Shown in pieces: positions 32,966 to 41,236 of a stretch of DNA of 64,000 bases. The DNA is taken from contig NZ_FNFF01000001.1 in the NCBI RefSeq assembly GCF_900100315.1, positions 496,001 to 560,000 on the forward strand, read 5' to 3'. This stretch comes from Streptomyces indicus. GTDB lineage: Bacteria; Actinomycetota; Actinomycetes; Streptomycetales; Streptomycetaceae. Position 1 is the first letter of the stretch, and each line of letters starts with the position of its first letter. The notes under the pieces were generated by a model. That model searched no databases, was not told the origin of the DNA, and worked only from the letters and a program-made list of their open reading frames with translations. Made by a program: the position numbers and the translations under genes.

Positions 32966-33590
32966 ATGCAAGCCCACTGCTCGGTCGTCGCCGGCCGGTA
33001 CCACCCCGGGAAATCGCGCCCGCCCTTTGGCCGTGGCGGCATGGGCGACCGCGGCCAAGCCCTGCTCGCCGGCCTCACCGGCAAAGTCATCGAGATCGGC
33101 GCGGGCGACGGCGCGGGCTTCGCCCACTACCCGCCCACGGTGACCCGCGTCCTCGCCGTGGAACCCGAGCCCCGCCTACGAACCCTGGCCCAGGCAGCCG
33201 CGCGTCAAGCCCCCTGTCCCGGTCGAAGTCGTGGACGCCGTCGCCGAGAACCTTCCCGCAACCGAACAGAGCCTGGACGCCGCCGTGTTCTCCATAGTCC
33301 TCTGCACAGTGTGCGCCGCCCGGAGACGGCGCTGCGCGAAGCACTCCGAGTCCTGCGCCCCGGCGGACAACCACGGTTCCGCGAACACGTACGCGCGGAA
33401 ACCTCAGGGGGCGCGGCGTACCGGTGTCACCTGCTGCCTGGAACACGCCCGCGCAAGGCGACGACTCCACAAGGGCCCGGGCCAGCTTCACCTCACATGG
33501 CATTGGCTGATGCCTTCCCTGCCTGCTGCCCGATCAACTCGGCCCTGCCGGGGGTGGCGAGGCAGCAGGCAGCCCTCCGGACCGCCTGAG
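32966..33590 (+). pseudogene. Frameshifted class I methyltransferase
   Basis: Frame one carries GLTGKVIEIGAGDGAGFAHYP and VTRVLAVEPEPRLRTLAQAA (SAM motifs I and II). After ARQAP the sense moves to another frame (VDAVAENLPATEQSLDAAVF, SIVLCTV), explained by one extra C in the run near 33210, then returns to ETALREALRVLRPGGQ. The C-terminal part is not recoverable in one frame. The gene is therefore dead, or the sequence has two errors. It is the last gene before the right end of the island. Confidence 0.7.
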
Positions 33591-33914
33591 AGTGAGAAGC
33601 GGCGAGAACGCAGACCTTGACCGACGACACAGCCCGGTACAACGTGTTGCACCGCCCTCGCTAAGGCGGCCTCACCACTCTCAGCGCCGATCGAACACGA
33701 CAGCTGAAACTGACGCACCGTCAGGAAACTCAGCATCAACTCAGCATGAGTCTCACCAGAGGTTGCCACACCCTGCCAAACCCTGGATCAAACGCTCGGG
33801 TCGCGAGGCCGTGATCCTCGCACCCCGAGCGGTTCCCGCACGTCCCGGTGGACAGTCGGCGAACCCACCGCGAGCACATCATCTGGCGCCGGACGAATCC
33901 GGCGTCCGCCCAGG
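33591..33914. other. Right-end non-coding region of the island
   Basis: No gene is seen. It holds two CTCAGCAT motifs at 33729-33736 and 33740-33747 (11 bp apart), related to the GTCAGCA motifs beside the left core. It also has a small CGCCGG/CCGGCG hairpin at 33887-33904 that may end the pirin transcript. This is the likely right arm of the attachment region. Confidence 0.45.
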
Positions 33915-34880
33915 TCAGCGCACCCGCCCCCGCGCCTTCAGCCGCACCGCCGGAAGTTTGGGAGCAGGGATCGGATCACCCTCGTACCCCTTCACCTCAC
34001 CGAACCGGTCGCCATTCATCCAGTCCTCGCGGGCTTGCGCGATATCCTCGTTCGACCGGCCGATGAAGTTCCACCACATGATGATCTCCTCCTCGAACGG
34101 CTCGCCGCCCAGGAGCATGATCCCGGCGTCCGACTCGGCGCGCAGCGGGAGTTCGGAGCGGCCGCAGCCGAGGTAGAGCATCGAGCCGGGCAGGACCGGG
34201 ACGCCGTCCACGTGGACCTCGCCCGACATGGAGAGCACCGCGTACTCGAAGTCGGGCTCCAGCGGCAGACGCGTCTCGGTGCCGCGGGCAAGGGTCAGGT
34301 CGGCGCCGACGATCGGGCTGTACGTGGCGCCGGGCGAGGTCGCGGTGTCGAGCGTGCCCAGGATGACGGTGGCGGTGAGACCGGCGGCCGTGACCTGCGG
34401 CAGGTCCGTGTGGTGCTCGAAGTGCGCGTCGATGTGGCGCGAGCCCTCCGGCAGCGCGGTCCACAGCTGGGCACCGTGCAGGAACCGCGAGTGGGACCTG
34501 GGGGTCTCCTCGGAGTGGCTGATGGCCGATCCGGTGGTCTGCAGGCCCAGTTCGCGGGGCCGGATGGTGGCGAGCGAGCCGGTTGAGTCGCGGTGCAGCA
34601 CCTCGCCCTCGTGCAGCCAGCTCACCGTCTGCAGGCCCATGTGCGGATGCGGCGGCACCTGCATGCCGGGCTCGTCGGCGATGTCGTCGGGACCGTAGTG
34701 GTCGACGAAGCACCATGCGCCGACCATGCGGCGCCCCAAGTTCGGCAGCAGCCGCCGGACTTCGGTGGACTCGCCGAGCTGGACCTTGCGCGGGGTGAGG
34801 AGCTCGCGTACGGGCTCGGCCACGACGAACCCGCGTCCGCCGCACACGGACAGGGCTGCCTCACGGTCAAGATTGCTCAT
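33915..34880 (-). CDS. Pirin family protein (3' end supplied by the island)
   Basis: The product is 321 residues from the ATG at 34880. Bicupin pirin features: GAWCFVDHYGPDDIADEPGM, the metal site HPHMGLQTVSWLHEGEVLHR (HxH), then SAISHSEETPR and Glu further on. Pirins are iron-binding cupins, some with quercetinase activity or a redox-regulatory role. The last 54 codons (33915-34079) lie inside the island; the ancestral tail is at 17016-17180. The gene therefore stays full length. It reads toward the island, divergent from nothing nearby; the RlmG-like gene is 95 bp upstream in the same orientation. Confidence 0.9.
   Translation of the reverse strand: MSNLDREAALSVCGGRGFVVAEPVRELLTPRKVQLGESTEVRRLLPNLGRRMVGAWCFVDHYGPDDIADEPGMQVPPHPHMGLQTVSWLHEGEVLHRDSTGSLATIRPRELGLQTTGSAISHSEETPRSHSRFLHGAQLWTALPEGSRHIDAHFEHHTDLPQVTAAGLTATVILGTLDTATSPGATYSPIVGADLTLARGTETRLPLEPDFEYAVLSMSGEVHVDGVPVLPGSMLYLGCGRSELPLRAESDAGIMLLGGEPFEEEIIMWWNFIGRSNEDIAQAREDWMNGDRFGEVKGYEGDPIPAPKLPAVRLKARGRVR
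34057..34079. other. Right attachment core of the pirin island
   Basis: Identical over 23 bp to 17158-17180. Left of it lies the island-supplied pirin tail; right of it lies the host pirin body. Neighbouring bases differ from the left copy on both sides, which defines the crossover core. Confidence 0.85.
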
Positions 34881-34975
34881 GCCGCTCAAGGTAGCCCCTG
34901 GGTGCCGGAATGTCCCTCAGTGGGTGGCGGGTCCGCCCACCGGTCGGCTCAGCCGCGGAGCGCCGGCACCAGGGG

Positions 34976-36106
34976 TCAGCGTTTGACCGCGCGCAGGACG
35001 ACGAACTTGGGATTGCCCGCGACCGTCCTGCAGTTGCCGAAGATCCGGCGCATCGAGACGTGGTGGCCGAGGTGGCGGTTGCCGACCACCCACAGCTCGC
35101 CGCCCGGCCGCAGCGCCCGGCGCGCGTCGGCGAACATCCGGCGTGCGGTGGTGTCGGTGACGGCTTGGTGGCTGTGGAAGGGCGGGTTGTTGAGCACCAG
35201 GTCCACGCTGTCCGCCGCCAGTCCGGCAAGGCCGTCCCCGACCAGGAACTCGGCCCGGCCGTCGGCGTTCTCGCGGTACGTGGCCTCGGCGGAGGCGACG
35301 GCCTGGTACGACTCGTCGGTGAAGACCAGTTCGGCCCCGGGGTTCGCGAGGGCCGCGCTCGTGCCGACGACGCCGTTCCCGCAGCCGAGGTCCACGATGC
35401 GGGCCGCGCCCTCGGACGACGGGAGGTGCCCGAGGAAGAAGCGGGTGCCGATGTCGAGCCGGTCGGCACAGAAGACGCCCGCGTGGTTCGTGACCGTGCG
35501 GCCGCTCATCGGGCCGATGCCGGTGGGGAGTCGGTAGCGGTACGGCCAGGGGTCGGCCTCCCTGGCGAGCCCGGGGTCGGGCGTCGCGAAGATCAGGCGG
35601 GCCTTCTTCCTGGCCAGGGAGGTCTTGGTCGGGCCGATGATCCGCTCGAAGAGCTGGAGGGTGGAGGTGTGGATCTCCTTCACCATGCCCGTACCGATCA
35701 CCAGGCTCTCCGCGTGCAGCGCCGGGGCGAGGCGGTGGAGCTGGTCCTCGAGGAGCGCGAGGCTCTTGGGGACGCGGACGAGGAGGACGTCGATCCGGTC
35801 CGGGGGCGGGTCCTGGGTGGTCAGCAGGCCACCCGCCGTGCGGCCCGCGCGCTCCAGGTTCTCGCGGGTGGCCTGGCGGGTCAGCCAGGAGTCCGTGATC
35901 TGGACGGGTGCGTACGCGGCGAGCGAGGTGGTCAGCGCGCCCCACCGGTCCCCGAGCACGACGAGCCGCCGGCCATCGAGGACGGTGCCTTCGAGGTGGT
36001 CGAGCAGGTACTCGTCGGAGGCGTCCCAGGCGCGGAGCTGGTCGCGGGGGTCGACGGGGTGGCGCGTGAGGTCGTGGGAGCCCCATGACGTGGTCAGACG
36101 GTTCAT
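34976..36106 (-). CDS. RlmG/RsmC-like rRNA guanine-N2-methyltransferase
   Basis: The product is 376 residues from the ATG at 36106 (MNRLTTSWGSHDLTRHPVDP). The N-terminal half is the degenerate non-catalytic methyltransferase domain of the family. The C-terminal half is active: IVDLGCGNGVVGTSAALANP (motif I) and DLVLNNPPFHSHQAVTD (NPPF motif IV, typical of N2-guanine methylation). RlmG methylates G1835 of 23S rRNA and RsmC methylates G1207 of 16S rRNA; the two-domain layout fits both and I favour RlmG-like. The 22-bp repeat array lies upstream. Confidence 0.8.
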   Translation of the reverse strand: MNRLTTSWGSHDLTRHPVDPRDQLRAWDASDEYLLDHLEGTVLDGRRLVVLGDRWGALTTSLAAYAPVQITDSWLTRQATRENLERAGRTAGGLLTTQDPPPDRIDVLLVRVPKSLALLEDQLHRLAPALHAESLVIGTGMVKEIHTSTLQLFERIIGPTKTSLARKKARLIFATPDPGLAREADPWPYRYRLPTGIGPMSGRTVTNHAGVFCADRLDIGTRFFLGHLPSSEGAARIVDLGCGNGVVGTSAALANPGAELVFTDESYQAVASAEATYRENADGRAEFLVGDGLAGLAADSVDLVLNNPPFHSHQAVTDTTARRMFADARRALRPGGELWVVGNRHLGHHVSMRRIFGNCRTVAGNPKFVVLRAVKR

Positions 36107-36190
36107 CGTGGGCTTCAGGCTAGTCGAGCCTGCGGGGCCGGGACGCCGCTGCCCGTGCCACGGCAGTCCGGGCGGTCGGGGTGCTCCGCG

Positions 36191-36322
36191 GGTACGGGTC
36201 CGTTCCGCGGTCGGTACGGGTGCGTTTCGTCGGCGGTACGGCACCGACTCGACGGCGGTACGGAGCCGATCCAACGGCGGTACGGGACCGTATCAACGGC
36301 GGTACGGGACCGTATCAGCGCC
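36191..36322. repeat. Six contiguous 22-bp tandem repeats
   Basis: Units start at 36191, 36213, 36235, 36257, 36279 and 36301, each exactly 22 bp. The consensus core GGTACGGGACCGTATC contains an imperfect dyad TACGG-NN-CCGTA; the last two units are almost identical and the first ones have drifted. The array sits between the divergent RlmG-like and TPR genes. The 22-bp period equals two helical turns, so bound proteins would line up on one face. There are no spacers, so it is not CRISPR. An 11-base C run follows at 36333-36343. Confidence 0.85.
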
Positions 36323-36404
36323 CGCATCCACGCCCCCCCCCCCGAGTCGGGTCGTGGAATATTCAACTACCCCTCCCGGTTGTCCCGCTTGAAGGAGGTC
36401 ACCC

Positions 36405-36746
36405 GTGACGGACACGTACTACACGCAAGGGAACGCAGCCGAGCGCTGGGAGCGCGCCGGGCTGTTCTTCGAGGCCAAGGAGTACACCGCCGCCGCTCAG
36501 GTGCTCGGCTCCCTGGTCGAGGAGGTCCCGGAGCAGGTCGCGCCGCGGCTGCTGCTCGCCCGCGCCTACTACCACTCCGCGCAACTCTCGCGCGCCGAGG
36601 CCGAGTTGCGCGCCGTCCTCGACCTCGACCCGGTCGAGCACTACGCGCGTCTGATGCTCGGCCGCACTCTGGAGCGGCAGGGCCGGGACGAGGAGGCCGC
36701 CGGTCATCTGCGGGTGGCCGAGGCGCTCGGCGCGAGCCTGACCTGA
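36405..36746 (+). CDS. Small tetratricopeptide-repeat protein
   Basis: The product is 113 residues with a GTG start and a strong GAAGGAGGT ribosome site. Three TPR-like helix pairs: AERWERAGLFFEAKEYTAAAQVLGSL, PRLLLARAYYHSAQLSRAEAEL, and YARLMLGRTLERQGRDEEAAGHL, each with the expected small and aromatic positions. No signal or membrane segment. It probably acts as a protein-interaction module. It lies downstream of the 22-bp repeat array, which may control it. Confidence 0.8.
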   Translation: MTDTYYTQGNAAERWERAGLFFEAKEYTAAAQVLGSLVEEVPEQVAPRLLLARAYYHSAQLSRAEAELRAVLDLDPVEHYARLMLGRTLERQGRDEEAAGHLRVAEALGASLT

Positions 36747-36799
36747 CCTCGCGAAGCCGACCTGACCTCGTGAAGCCGACCTGGCCTCGCGAGCCCGAC
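36743..36799. repeat. Three 19-bp tandem repeats at the TPR stop codon
   Basis: Units of 19 bp (CTGACCTCGCGAAGCCGAC and variants) start at 36743, 36762 and 36781. The first contains the TPR stop codon. It probably arose by local duplication. Confidence 0.7.
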
Positions 36800-36824
36800 C
36801 CGACCCGACCTCACCTGCGGGAAC

Positions 36825-36855
36825 GCGCGGGGCGGCCCCTCCGGCCGCCCCGCGC
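36825..36855 (+). terminator. GC-rich hairpin terminator after TPR gene
   Basis: A perfect 13-bp stem GCGCGGGGCGGCC / GGCCGCCCCGCGC with a 5-nt loop, between the TPR gene and the large membrane protein gene. No T-run. Confidence 0.7.
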
Positions 36856-36902
36856 CCCCGTCCCCCGCCCGGCCTAAAACCACAGGTCCGCCCTCAACCC
36901 CC

Positions 36903-39314
36903 GTGCCACGATCGTCAGGTCGGAGATCCTCGGGAGTTCATGGCGGACGGCTGGCACTGGTGACGCTGAGCGGCAACGCGAAGGGCAACGGGGTCCCCTC
37001 GGCACGCCGCGGCCCCGCCCGGCGCCCGGTGGACCGGGTCCGTCTGGTGCTGGCCCTGGCCGGCCTCGTCCTCGTGGTCGCGCTCGCCGTGCTGCAGCGC
37101 GCCGTACCGGATCTGCTGCTCGGCCCGATCGTCTTCGCCGCCGGCGTCGTGATGGCAGCGGTCCCCGCATTCGTCGCCGTCGAGCGCCTGGTCCGCGGCG
37201 AGGCCCGCCTCGTCACGAACGGGGTGCTCGCCGCGCTCGTCGCGTATCTCGCGGCCGTCGGCCTCAATCTGTACGTGCTCGGGCCCGGACCCGACGTCGT
37301 CCAGCGCGCCCTCGCGGAGACCCACGGCAACGGCGGGAACACCTCCCCGTTGCACCTCTACATCGCCACGGTCGTCGCGTTCATCACCGTCGTCGGCTTC
37401 GGCGACCGCTACCTGCTGCGCAACGCCGCCTGGGGCGGCCTCGTCGTGACGGCCCTCGCCGCGCTCGTCGGCAACACGGCGACGCTGCCCGGCATACTCC
37501 TCACCTTCCTGCTCGGACGCCTGGTCGCGTTCGCGGTGCGGTGGCTGCGCGGCACCACCGATCCGTCGCCGACGGACGCGGAGGTCGCCGCGGCGCTCGC
37601 CGAGACCGACCTGCCGCAGGTCACCAGCCGCCGGATCGCCAACGCACGCGACGGCACCCGGCGTTACGAGGCCCTCACGGACACCGACGAGCGCTTCACT
37701 GTCACGGTCCTCGACCGCGACCGCATCACCTCGGGCCTCGCCTACCGGCTCTACCAGCGGCTCCGGCTGCGCCGTCCCGCGCAGAGCCAGGGCCTCGTCT
37801 CGCTCCAGCACCTCGTCGAGCAGCGCGCCCTGCTCGCCCTCTCGGTGCAACACAGCGGGATCCGCACGCCGCGGCTAGCCGCCGTGCGCAAGGTCAACGC
37901 CGACGCGGTGCTGCTCGCGTACGAGGACGTGCCGGGCCGCACCCTGGACCGGCTCGCGCCCGAGGAGCTCACCGACGAGCTCCTGGAGGACGTCTGGCGG
38001 GTGGCGCAGGATCTGCACGCGCACCAGATCAGCCACCGCCGGATGTCGGCCGACGCGTTCATCGCCGGGGACGACGGCCATGTGTGGCTGACCCGCCTGG
38101 AGGCGGGCGGGGTGGCCACGGCCACGCTCCAGCATCGCCTCGACGACGCCGAACTCCTCGTCACCCTGGGCCTGCTGACCACCCCGGAGCGCGCCGTGCG
38201 CACGGCGCGGACGGTGCTCGGCGATGCCACGCTCGGTGCCGTCCTGCCGCTGCTGCGCCCCGCGGGCCTCAGCCTCGCCACCCGCTCGCGGCTGCGCCGC
38301 AACAAGGGCGTCCTGGAACAGGTCGGCAAGGAGATCCTCGCCTTCCAGCCGGAGGCACCGCCCGCGAACACCGTGGTGTACGAGCGGCTGCGGCCGCGCA
38401 CCATCCTCTCCGCGCTCGGCGGCTGCGTGGCCGTGTACTTCCTGATCGGGCAGTTCGCCTCGAAGCCCCTCGGCGAGCTGTTCACCGGGATGTCCTGGCC
38501 GTGGGCGCTGCTCGCGCTCGCCGGGGCCGCGGTGACGTATGTGGCGGCCGCGATGAACCTCGCCGGCTTCGTGCCCCAACGGCTGCCCTACGTACGGCTG
38601 TTGCTGGCCCAGCTCGCCGCCTCCTTCGTGACGCTGGTGACCCCGGCGGCGGTCGGCGGGCTCGCGGTGAACACCCGCTTCCTTCAGAAGGCGGGCGTGG
38701 CCTCCGGTCTCGCCGTGACCTGCATGGCGGCCTCACAGATCGCGATGTTCGGGGCGTTCCTGCTCCTGGTGATGCTCTTCGGTTCCCTGTCGGGATCGTC
38801 GACGGGGTCGCAGCTGCCGCCCTCCTCGGTGATCGTGACGGTGCTGCTCGCGGTGGCGCTGCTCGCCGTGGCGGTGGCGACGGTGCCGCGGCTGCGGAAG
38901 TTCGCCCTCGACCGCGTGAGGCCGTACTTCAGCGATGTCGGCCCGCGGATGCTGGAACTGGCCCGGGATCCGGTGCGCCTGGCGTTCGGCATCGGCGGTG
39001 CGTTCCTGCTGCCGCTGGCCGGCGGTCTCGCGCTGTGGGCCTCGGTGCTCGCGTTCGAGGACGAGAAGCAGGTGCAGTTCGCGACGGTCGCGGTGGTCTT
39101 CCTGATCGGCAAGACCGCGGGCTCCTTCGTGCCGACGCCCGGCGGTCTGGGCGCGGTGGAGGCCCTGCTGTCCGGCGGTCTGGCGGCGGCGACCGGCATC
39201 AGCGGCTCGACTGCGTTCTCCGCCGTGATCCTGTTCCGCCTCCTGACGTTCTGGCTGCCGATCGTGCCCGGCTGGGTCGCGACGACCTGGCTGCAGAAGC
39301 GTGAGGCGCTCTAG
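36903..39314 (+). CDS. LPG-synthase-type (AglD/MprF-like) membrane protein with kinase-like middle
   Basis: The product is 803 residues from the GTG at 36903; a GTG at 36960 is an equal candidate and neither has a good ribosome site. Six to seven N-terminal helices (about 45-220) are followed by a cytosolic region of about 250 residues. That region resembles a degenerate protein/aminoglycoside-kinase fold (LLAYEDVPGRTLDRLAPEEL, DAFIAGDDGHVWLTRLEAGG). The C-terminal block of about eight helices contains ASFVTLVTPAAVGGLAVNTR and GKTAGSFVPTPGGLGAVEAL, the hallmark of the lysylphosphatidylglycerol-synthase flippase-like domain (UPF0104). No aminoacyl-transferase domain is present, so a lipid or glycolipid transport role is more likely than LPG synthesis. 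Confidence 0.8.
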   Translation: MPRSSGRRSSGVHGGRLALVTLSGNAKGNGVPSARRGPARRPVDRVRLVLALAGLVLVVALAVLQRAVPDLLLGPIVFAAGVVMAAVPAFVAVERLVRGEARLVTNGVLAALVAYLAAVGLNLYVLGPGPDVVQRALAETHGNGGNTSPLHLYIATVVAFITVVGFGDRYLLRNAAWGGLVVTALAALVGNTATLPGILLTFLLGRLVAFAVRWLRGTTDPSPTDAEVAAALAETDLPQVTSRRIANARDGTRRYEALTDTDERFTVTVLDRDRITSGLAYRLYQRLRLRRPAQSQGLVSLQHLVEQRALLALSVQHSGIRTPRLAAVRKVNADAVLLAYEDVPGRTLDRLAPEELTDELLEDVWRVAQDLHAHQISHRRMSADAFIAGDDGHVWLTRLEAGGVATATLQHRLDDAELLVTLGLLTTPERAVRTARTVLGDATLGAVLPLLRPAGLSLATRSRLRRNKGVLEQVGKEILAFQPEAPPANTVVYERLRPRTILSALGGCVAVYFLIGQFASKPLGELFTGMSWPWALLALAGAAVTYVAAAMNLAGFVPQRLPYVRLLLAQLAASFVTLVTPAAVGGLAVNTRFLQKAGVASGLAVTCMAASQIAMFGAFLLLVMLFGSLSGSSTGSQLPPSSVIVTVLLAVALLAVAVATVPRLRKFALDRVRPYFSDVGPRMLELARDPVRLAFGIGGAFLLPLAGGLALWASVLAFEDEKQVQFATVAVVFLIGKTAGSFVPTPGGLGAVEALLSGGLAAATGISGSTAFSAVILFRLLTFWLPIVPGWVATTWLQKREAL

Positions 39315-39365
39315 CGCCGCCCGCGCGCAGGTGGGCGCGCCACCGCATCGGGGTACCCGGCACGC

Positions 39366-39632
39366 ATGTCTGCATCCGACCAACTCCGCGGCTACGCAGC
39401 CGAATCGGGCGGTGGCCCCATGTCGATCGTCTTCCTGTGCCTGTTCATCGCCATGGGGCTGTGCCTCGTCGTGCGACCGCAGCTCCTGTGGAAGCTGAAC
39501 CGGCCCCTCCAGCGCCCGTTCGTCAGGGACTACGACGCCACGGAGCCGACCCCGGCCGGATACGCGATCCAGCGCGTGGTGGGCGTGCTCTTCCTGGGGA
39601 TGGCCGTCTGGATGCTGGTCCAGGCCCTATGA
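39366..39632 (+). CDS. Small two-helix membrane protein
   Basis: The product is 88 residues; an internal ATG at 39420 would give 70. Helix one is SIVFLCLFIAMGLCLVVRPQ and helix two is GYAIQRVVGVLFLGMAVWML, with a basic/acidic loop (WKLNRPLQRPFVRDYDATEP) between them. This helix-loop-helix layout recurs in small actinomycete membrane proteins of unknown function. It is convergent with the oxidoreductase gene ending at 39649. Confidence 0.65.
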   Translation: MSASDQLRGYAAESGGGPMSIVFLCLFIAMGLCLVVRPQLLWKLNRPLQRPFVRDYDATEPTPAGYAIQRVVGVLFLGMAVWMLVQAL

Positions 39633-39648
39633 CAGGCGCCCGGCGCCC

Positions 39649-41085
39649 TCACCCCCGATACGTCTCCAGCAACCGCAGCCAGATCTCGCTGATCGTCGGA
39701 TACGCCGGCACCGCATGCCACAGGCGGTCCACCGGCACCTCGCCCGCCACCGCGATCGCCGCGGCCTGGAGCAGCTCGCCCGCACCCGGCCCGGCGAACG
39801 TCACGCCGATGACCACCTCGCGGTCGAGGTCGACCAGCATGCAGGCCCGGCCCTTGTAGCCGTCGGCGTACAGCGATGCACCGGCCACCGACCCCATGTC
39901 GTAGTCCACGGCCCGCACACGGCGACCGGCGCGCTCGGCCTCGGCGAGCGTGGGGCCCACCGACGCCACCTCCGGGTCGGTGAAGACGACCTGCGTCACC
40001 GCGTCGTGGTCGGCCGTGGCCGCATGGGCACCCCACCGGTCCGTCTCGAGGATCGGCACGCCCTGGGCGCGGGCCACGATCGCGGCGCCCGCGATCCGCG
40101 CCTGGTACTTGCCCTGGTGGGTGAGCAGCGCCCGCCCGTTGGCGTCGCCGACCGCGTACAGCCAGTCGCTCCCGACGACCTGGCAGCTCTCGTCCACGTC
40201 GAGGTAGCGGCCGGGCGTGAGGCCGACGGATTCCAGGCCGATGTCGTCGGTGCGCGGGGCGCGGCCGGTGGCGATGAGCAGCTCGTCGGCCTCGACGGTC
40301 GAGCCGTCGTCGAGGGTGACCGTGACCGTGTCGCCGTCGCGGGCCACGGAGGTGACGGAGGTGTCGGTACGGACGTCCGCGCCGGCCTCGCGCAGTGCCT
40401 CGGCGACCAGCTCGCCGCAGAACGGTTCCATCTTCGGCAGCAGGCCCGGGCCCCGTACGAGCAGCGTCACCCGGGAGCCGAGGGCCTGCCAGGCGGTGGC
40501 CATCTCGGTGGCGACCACTCCCCCGCCGACCACGATCAGGCGGCCCGGCACGGACTGCGCGCTGGTGGCCTCGCGGCTGGTCCAGGCGCGGGCGCCGGCG
40601 AGGCCGGGCAGGTCGGGGAGTGCGGCACGGGTGCCGGTGCAGACGGCCACGGCGTGCCGCGCGGCCAGCACGTGCCGTTCGCCTTCGGGGCTCTTGACGG
40701 TGACGCGGCGCGGTCCGTCGAGGCGGCCGTGGCCGCGGTGGACCCGTACGCCGATGCCGTCGAGCCAGGCGGCCTGGCCGTCGTCCTTCCAGTGGCTGGT
40801 GAAGGAGTCGCGGTGGGCGAGCACGGCCGCGGCGTCCAGCGGGCCCTGCACGGCGCCGGCGAGTCCGGGCACCTTGCGGGCGTCGGAGCGGGCGATCACC
40901 GGGCGCAGCAGCGCCTTGCTGGGCATGCACGCCCAGTACGAGCACTCCCCGCCGATCAGTTCGCTCTCCACGACGGCGCAGCTCAGGCCGGCGGCCCGGA
41001 CGCGGTCCGCCACGTTCTCGCCCACCGGTCCCGCGCCGATGACCACCACGTCGTACTCGGTCGTCTCCACATGTCCCTGTCCCAT
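39649..41085 (-). CDS. FAD-dependent pyridine-nucleotide disulfide oxidoreductase
   Basis: The product is 478 residues from the ATG at 41085. FAD site VVVIGAGPVGENVADRVRAAG; redox pair in GGECSYWACMPSKALLRP (Cys-x4-Cys as in mercuric reductase and lipoamide dehydrogenase, with SYWA instead of LNxG); NAD(P) site LIVVGGGVVATEMATAW; YAVGDANGRALLTHQGKYQA for FAD; C-terminal HAVPAYPTISE with the catalytic His-x-x-x-x-x-x-Glu region. The spacing of the His differs from the usual HPTLSE. It probably reduces a low-molecular disulfide, quinone or metal. It is divergent from thioredoxin. Confidence 0.8.
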   Translation of the reverse strand: MGQGHVETTEYDVVVIGAGPVGENVADRVRAAGLSCAVVESELIGGECSYWACMPSKALLRPVIARSDARKVPGLAGAVQGPLDAAAVLAHRDSFTSHWKDDGQAAWLDGIGVRVHRGHGRLDGPRRVTVKSPEGERHVLAARHAVAVCTGTRAALPDLPGLAGARAWTSREATSAQSVPGRLIVVGGGVVATEMATAWQALGSRVTLLVRGPGLLPKMEPFCGELVAEALREAGADVRTDTSVTSVARDGDTVTVTLDDGSTVEADELLIATGRAPRTDDIGLESVGLTPGRYLDVDESCQVVGSDWLYAVGDANGRALLTHQGKYQARIAGAAIVARAQGVPILETDRWGAHAATADHDAVTQVVFTDPEVASVGPTLAEAERAGRRVRAVDYDMGSVAGASLYADGYKGRACMLVDLDREVVIGVTFAGPGAGELLQAAAIAVAGEVPVDRLWHAVPAYPTISEIWLRLLETYRG

Positions 41086-41151
41086 GGATGCCAGTCTGGT
41101 GGCAGGTGTAGTCCGGGGCCACAGGGGCAGTCGACCCGGCACGGAATTCTT

Positions 41152-41201
41152 CGGGACGGCCCGTCCCGGAATACGCCGTAATACCCCGCGGTTGTGCGGG
41201 G
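41152..41201. promoter_or_regulatory. Two inverted repeats in the oxidoreductase/thioredoxin divergent promoter
   Basis: CGGGACGG-C-CCGTCCCG (41152-41168) is a perfect 8-bp dyad, and CCCCGC-ggttgt-GCGGGG (41184-41201) is a 6-bp hairpin. Both lie in the 151-bp gap between the divergent starts at 41085 and 41237. The first is a plausible operator. Confidence 0.45.
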
Positions 41202-41236
41202 CAGCCAGTAGATGTCGGCGAAATGGTAGGAACACC

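Larger units (their letters stand above)
17158..34079. mobile_element. Integrative genomic island inserted in the pirin gene (about 16.9 kb)
   Basis: It is bounded by 23-bp identical cores. A tyrosine integrase sits at the left end, an excisionase-like gene is at 20188-20379, and the host pirin 3' end is duplicated. Cargo is metabolic: arginase family, acyl-CoA ligase, carboxylesterase, SMP-30, LysR/CaiB/MatC cluster and a secreted esterase. It also carries insertion-sequence debris and several decayed genes. No replication initiator, FtsK/Tra translocase, relaxase or phage structural gene is visible, so it is either an integrase-only island or a reduced integrative element that needs help to move. 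Insertion preserves pirin by supplying a new 3' end. Confidence 0.85.

Noticed and set aside
17158..34079. Prophage or classical self-replicating integrative conjugative element
   Set aside because: No capsid, terminase, tail, lysis, replication initiator or FtsK-like transfer gene is visible between the att cores.
36191..36322. CRISPR array
   Set aside because: The 22-bp units are directly contiguous, with no unique spacers and no cas genes.
36333..36343. Eleven-base C run as a phase-variation switch
   Set aside because: It lies outside coding sequence, before the TPR ribosome site; slippage could at most change promoter spacing, and there is no evidence for that.
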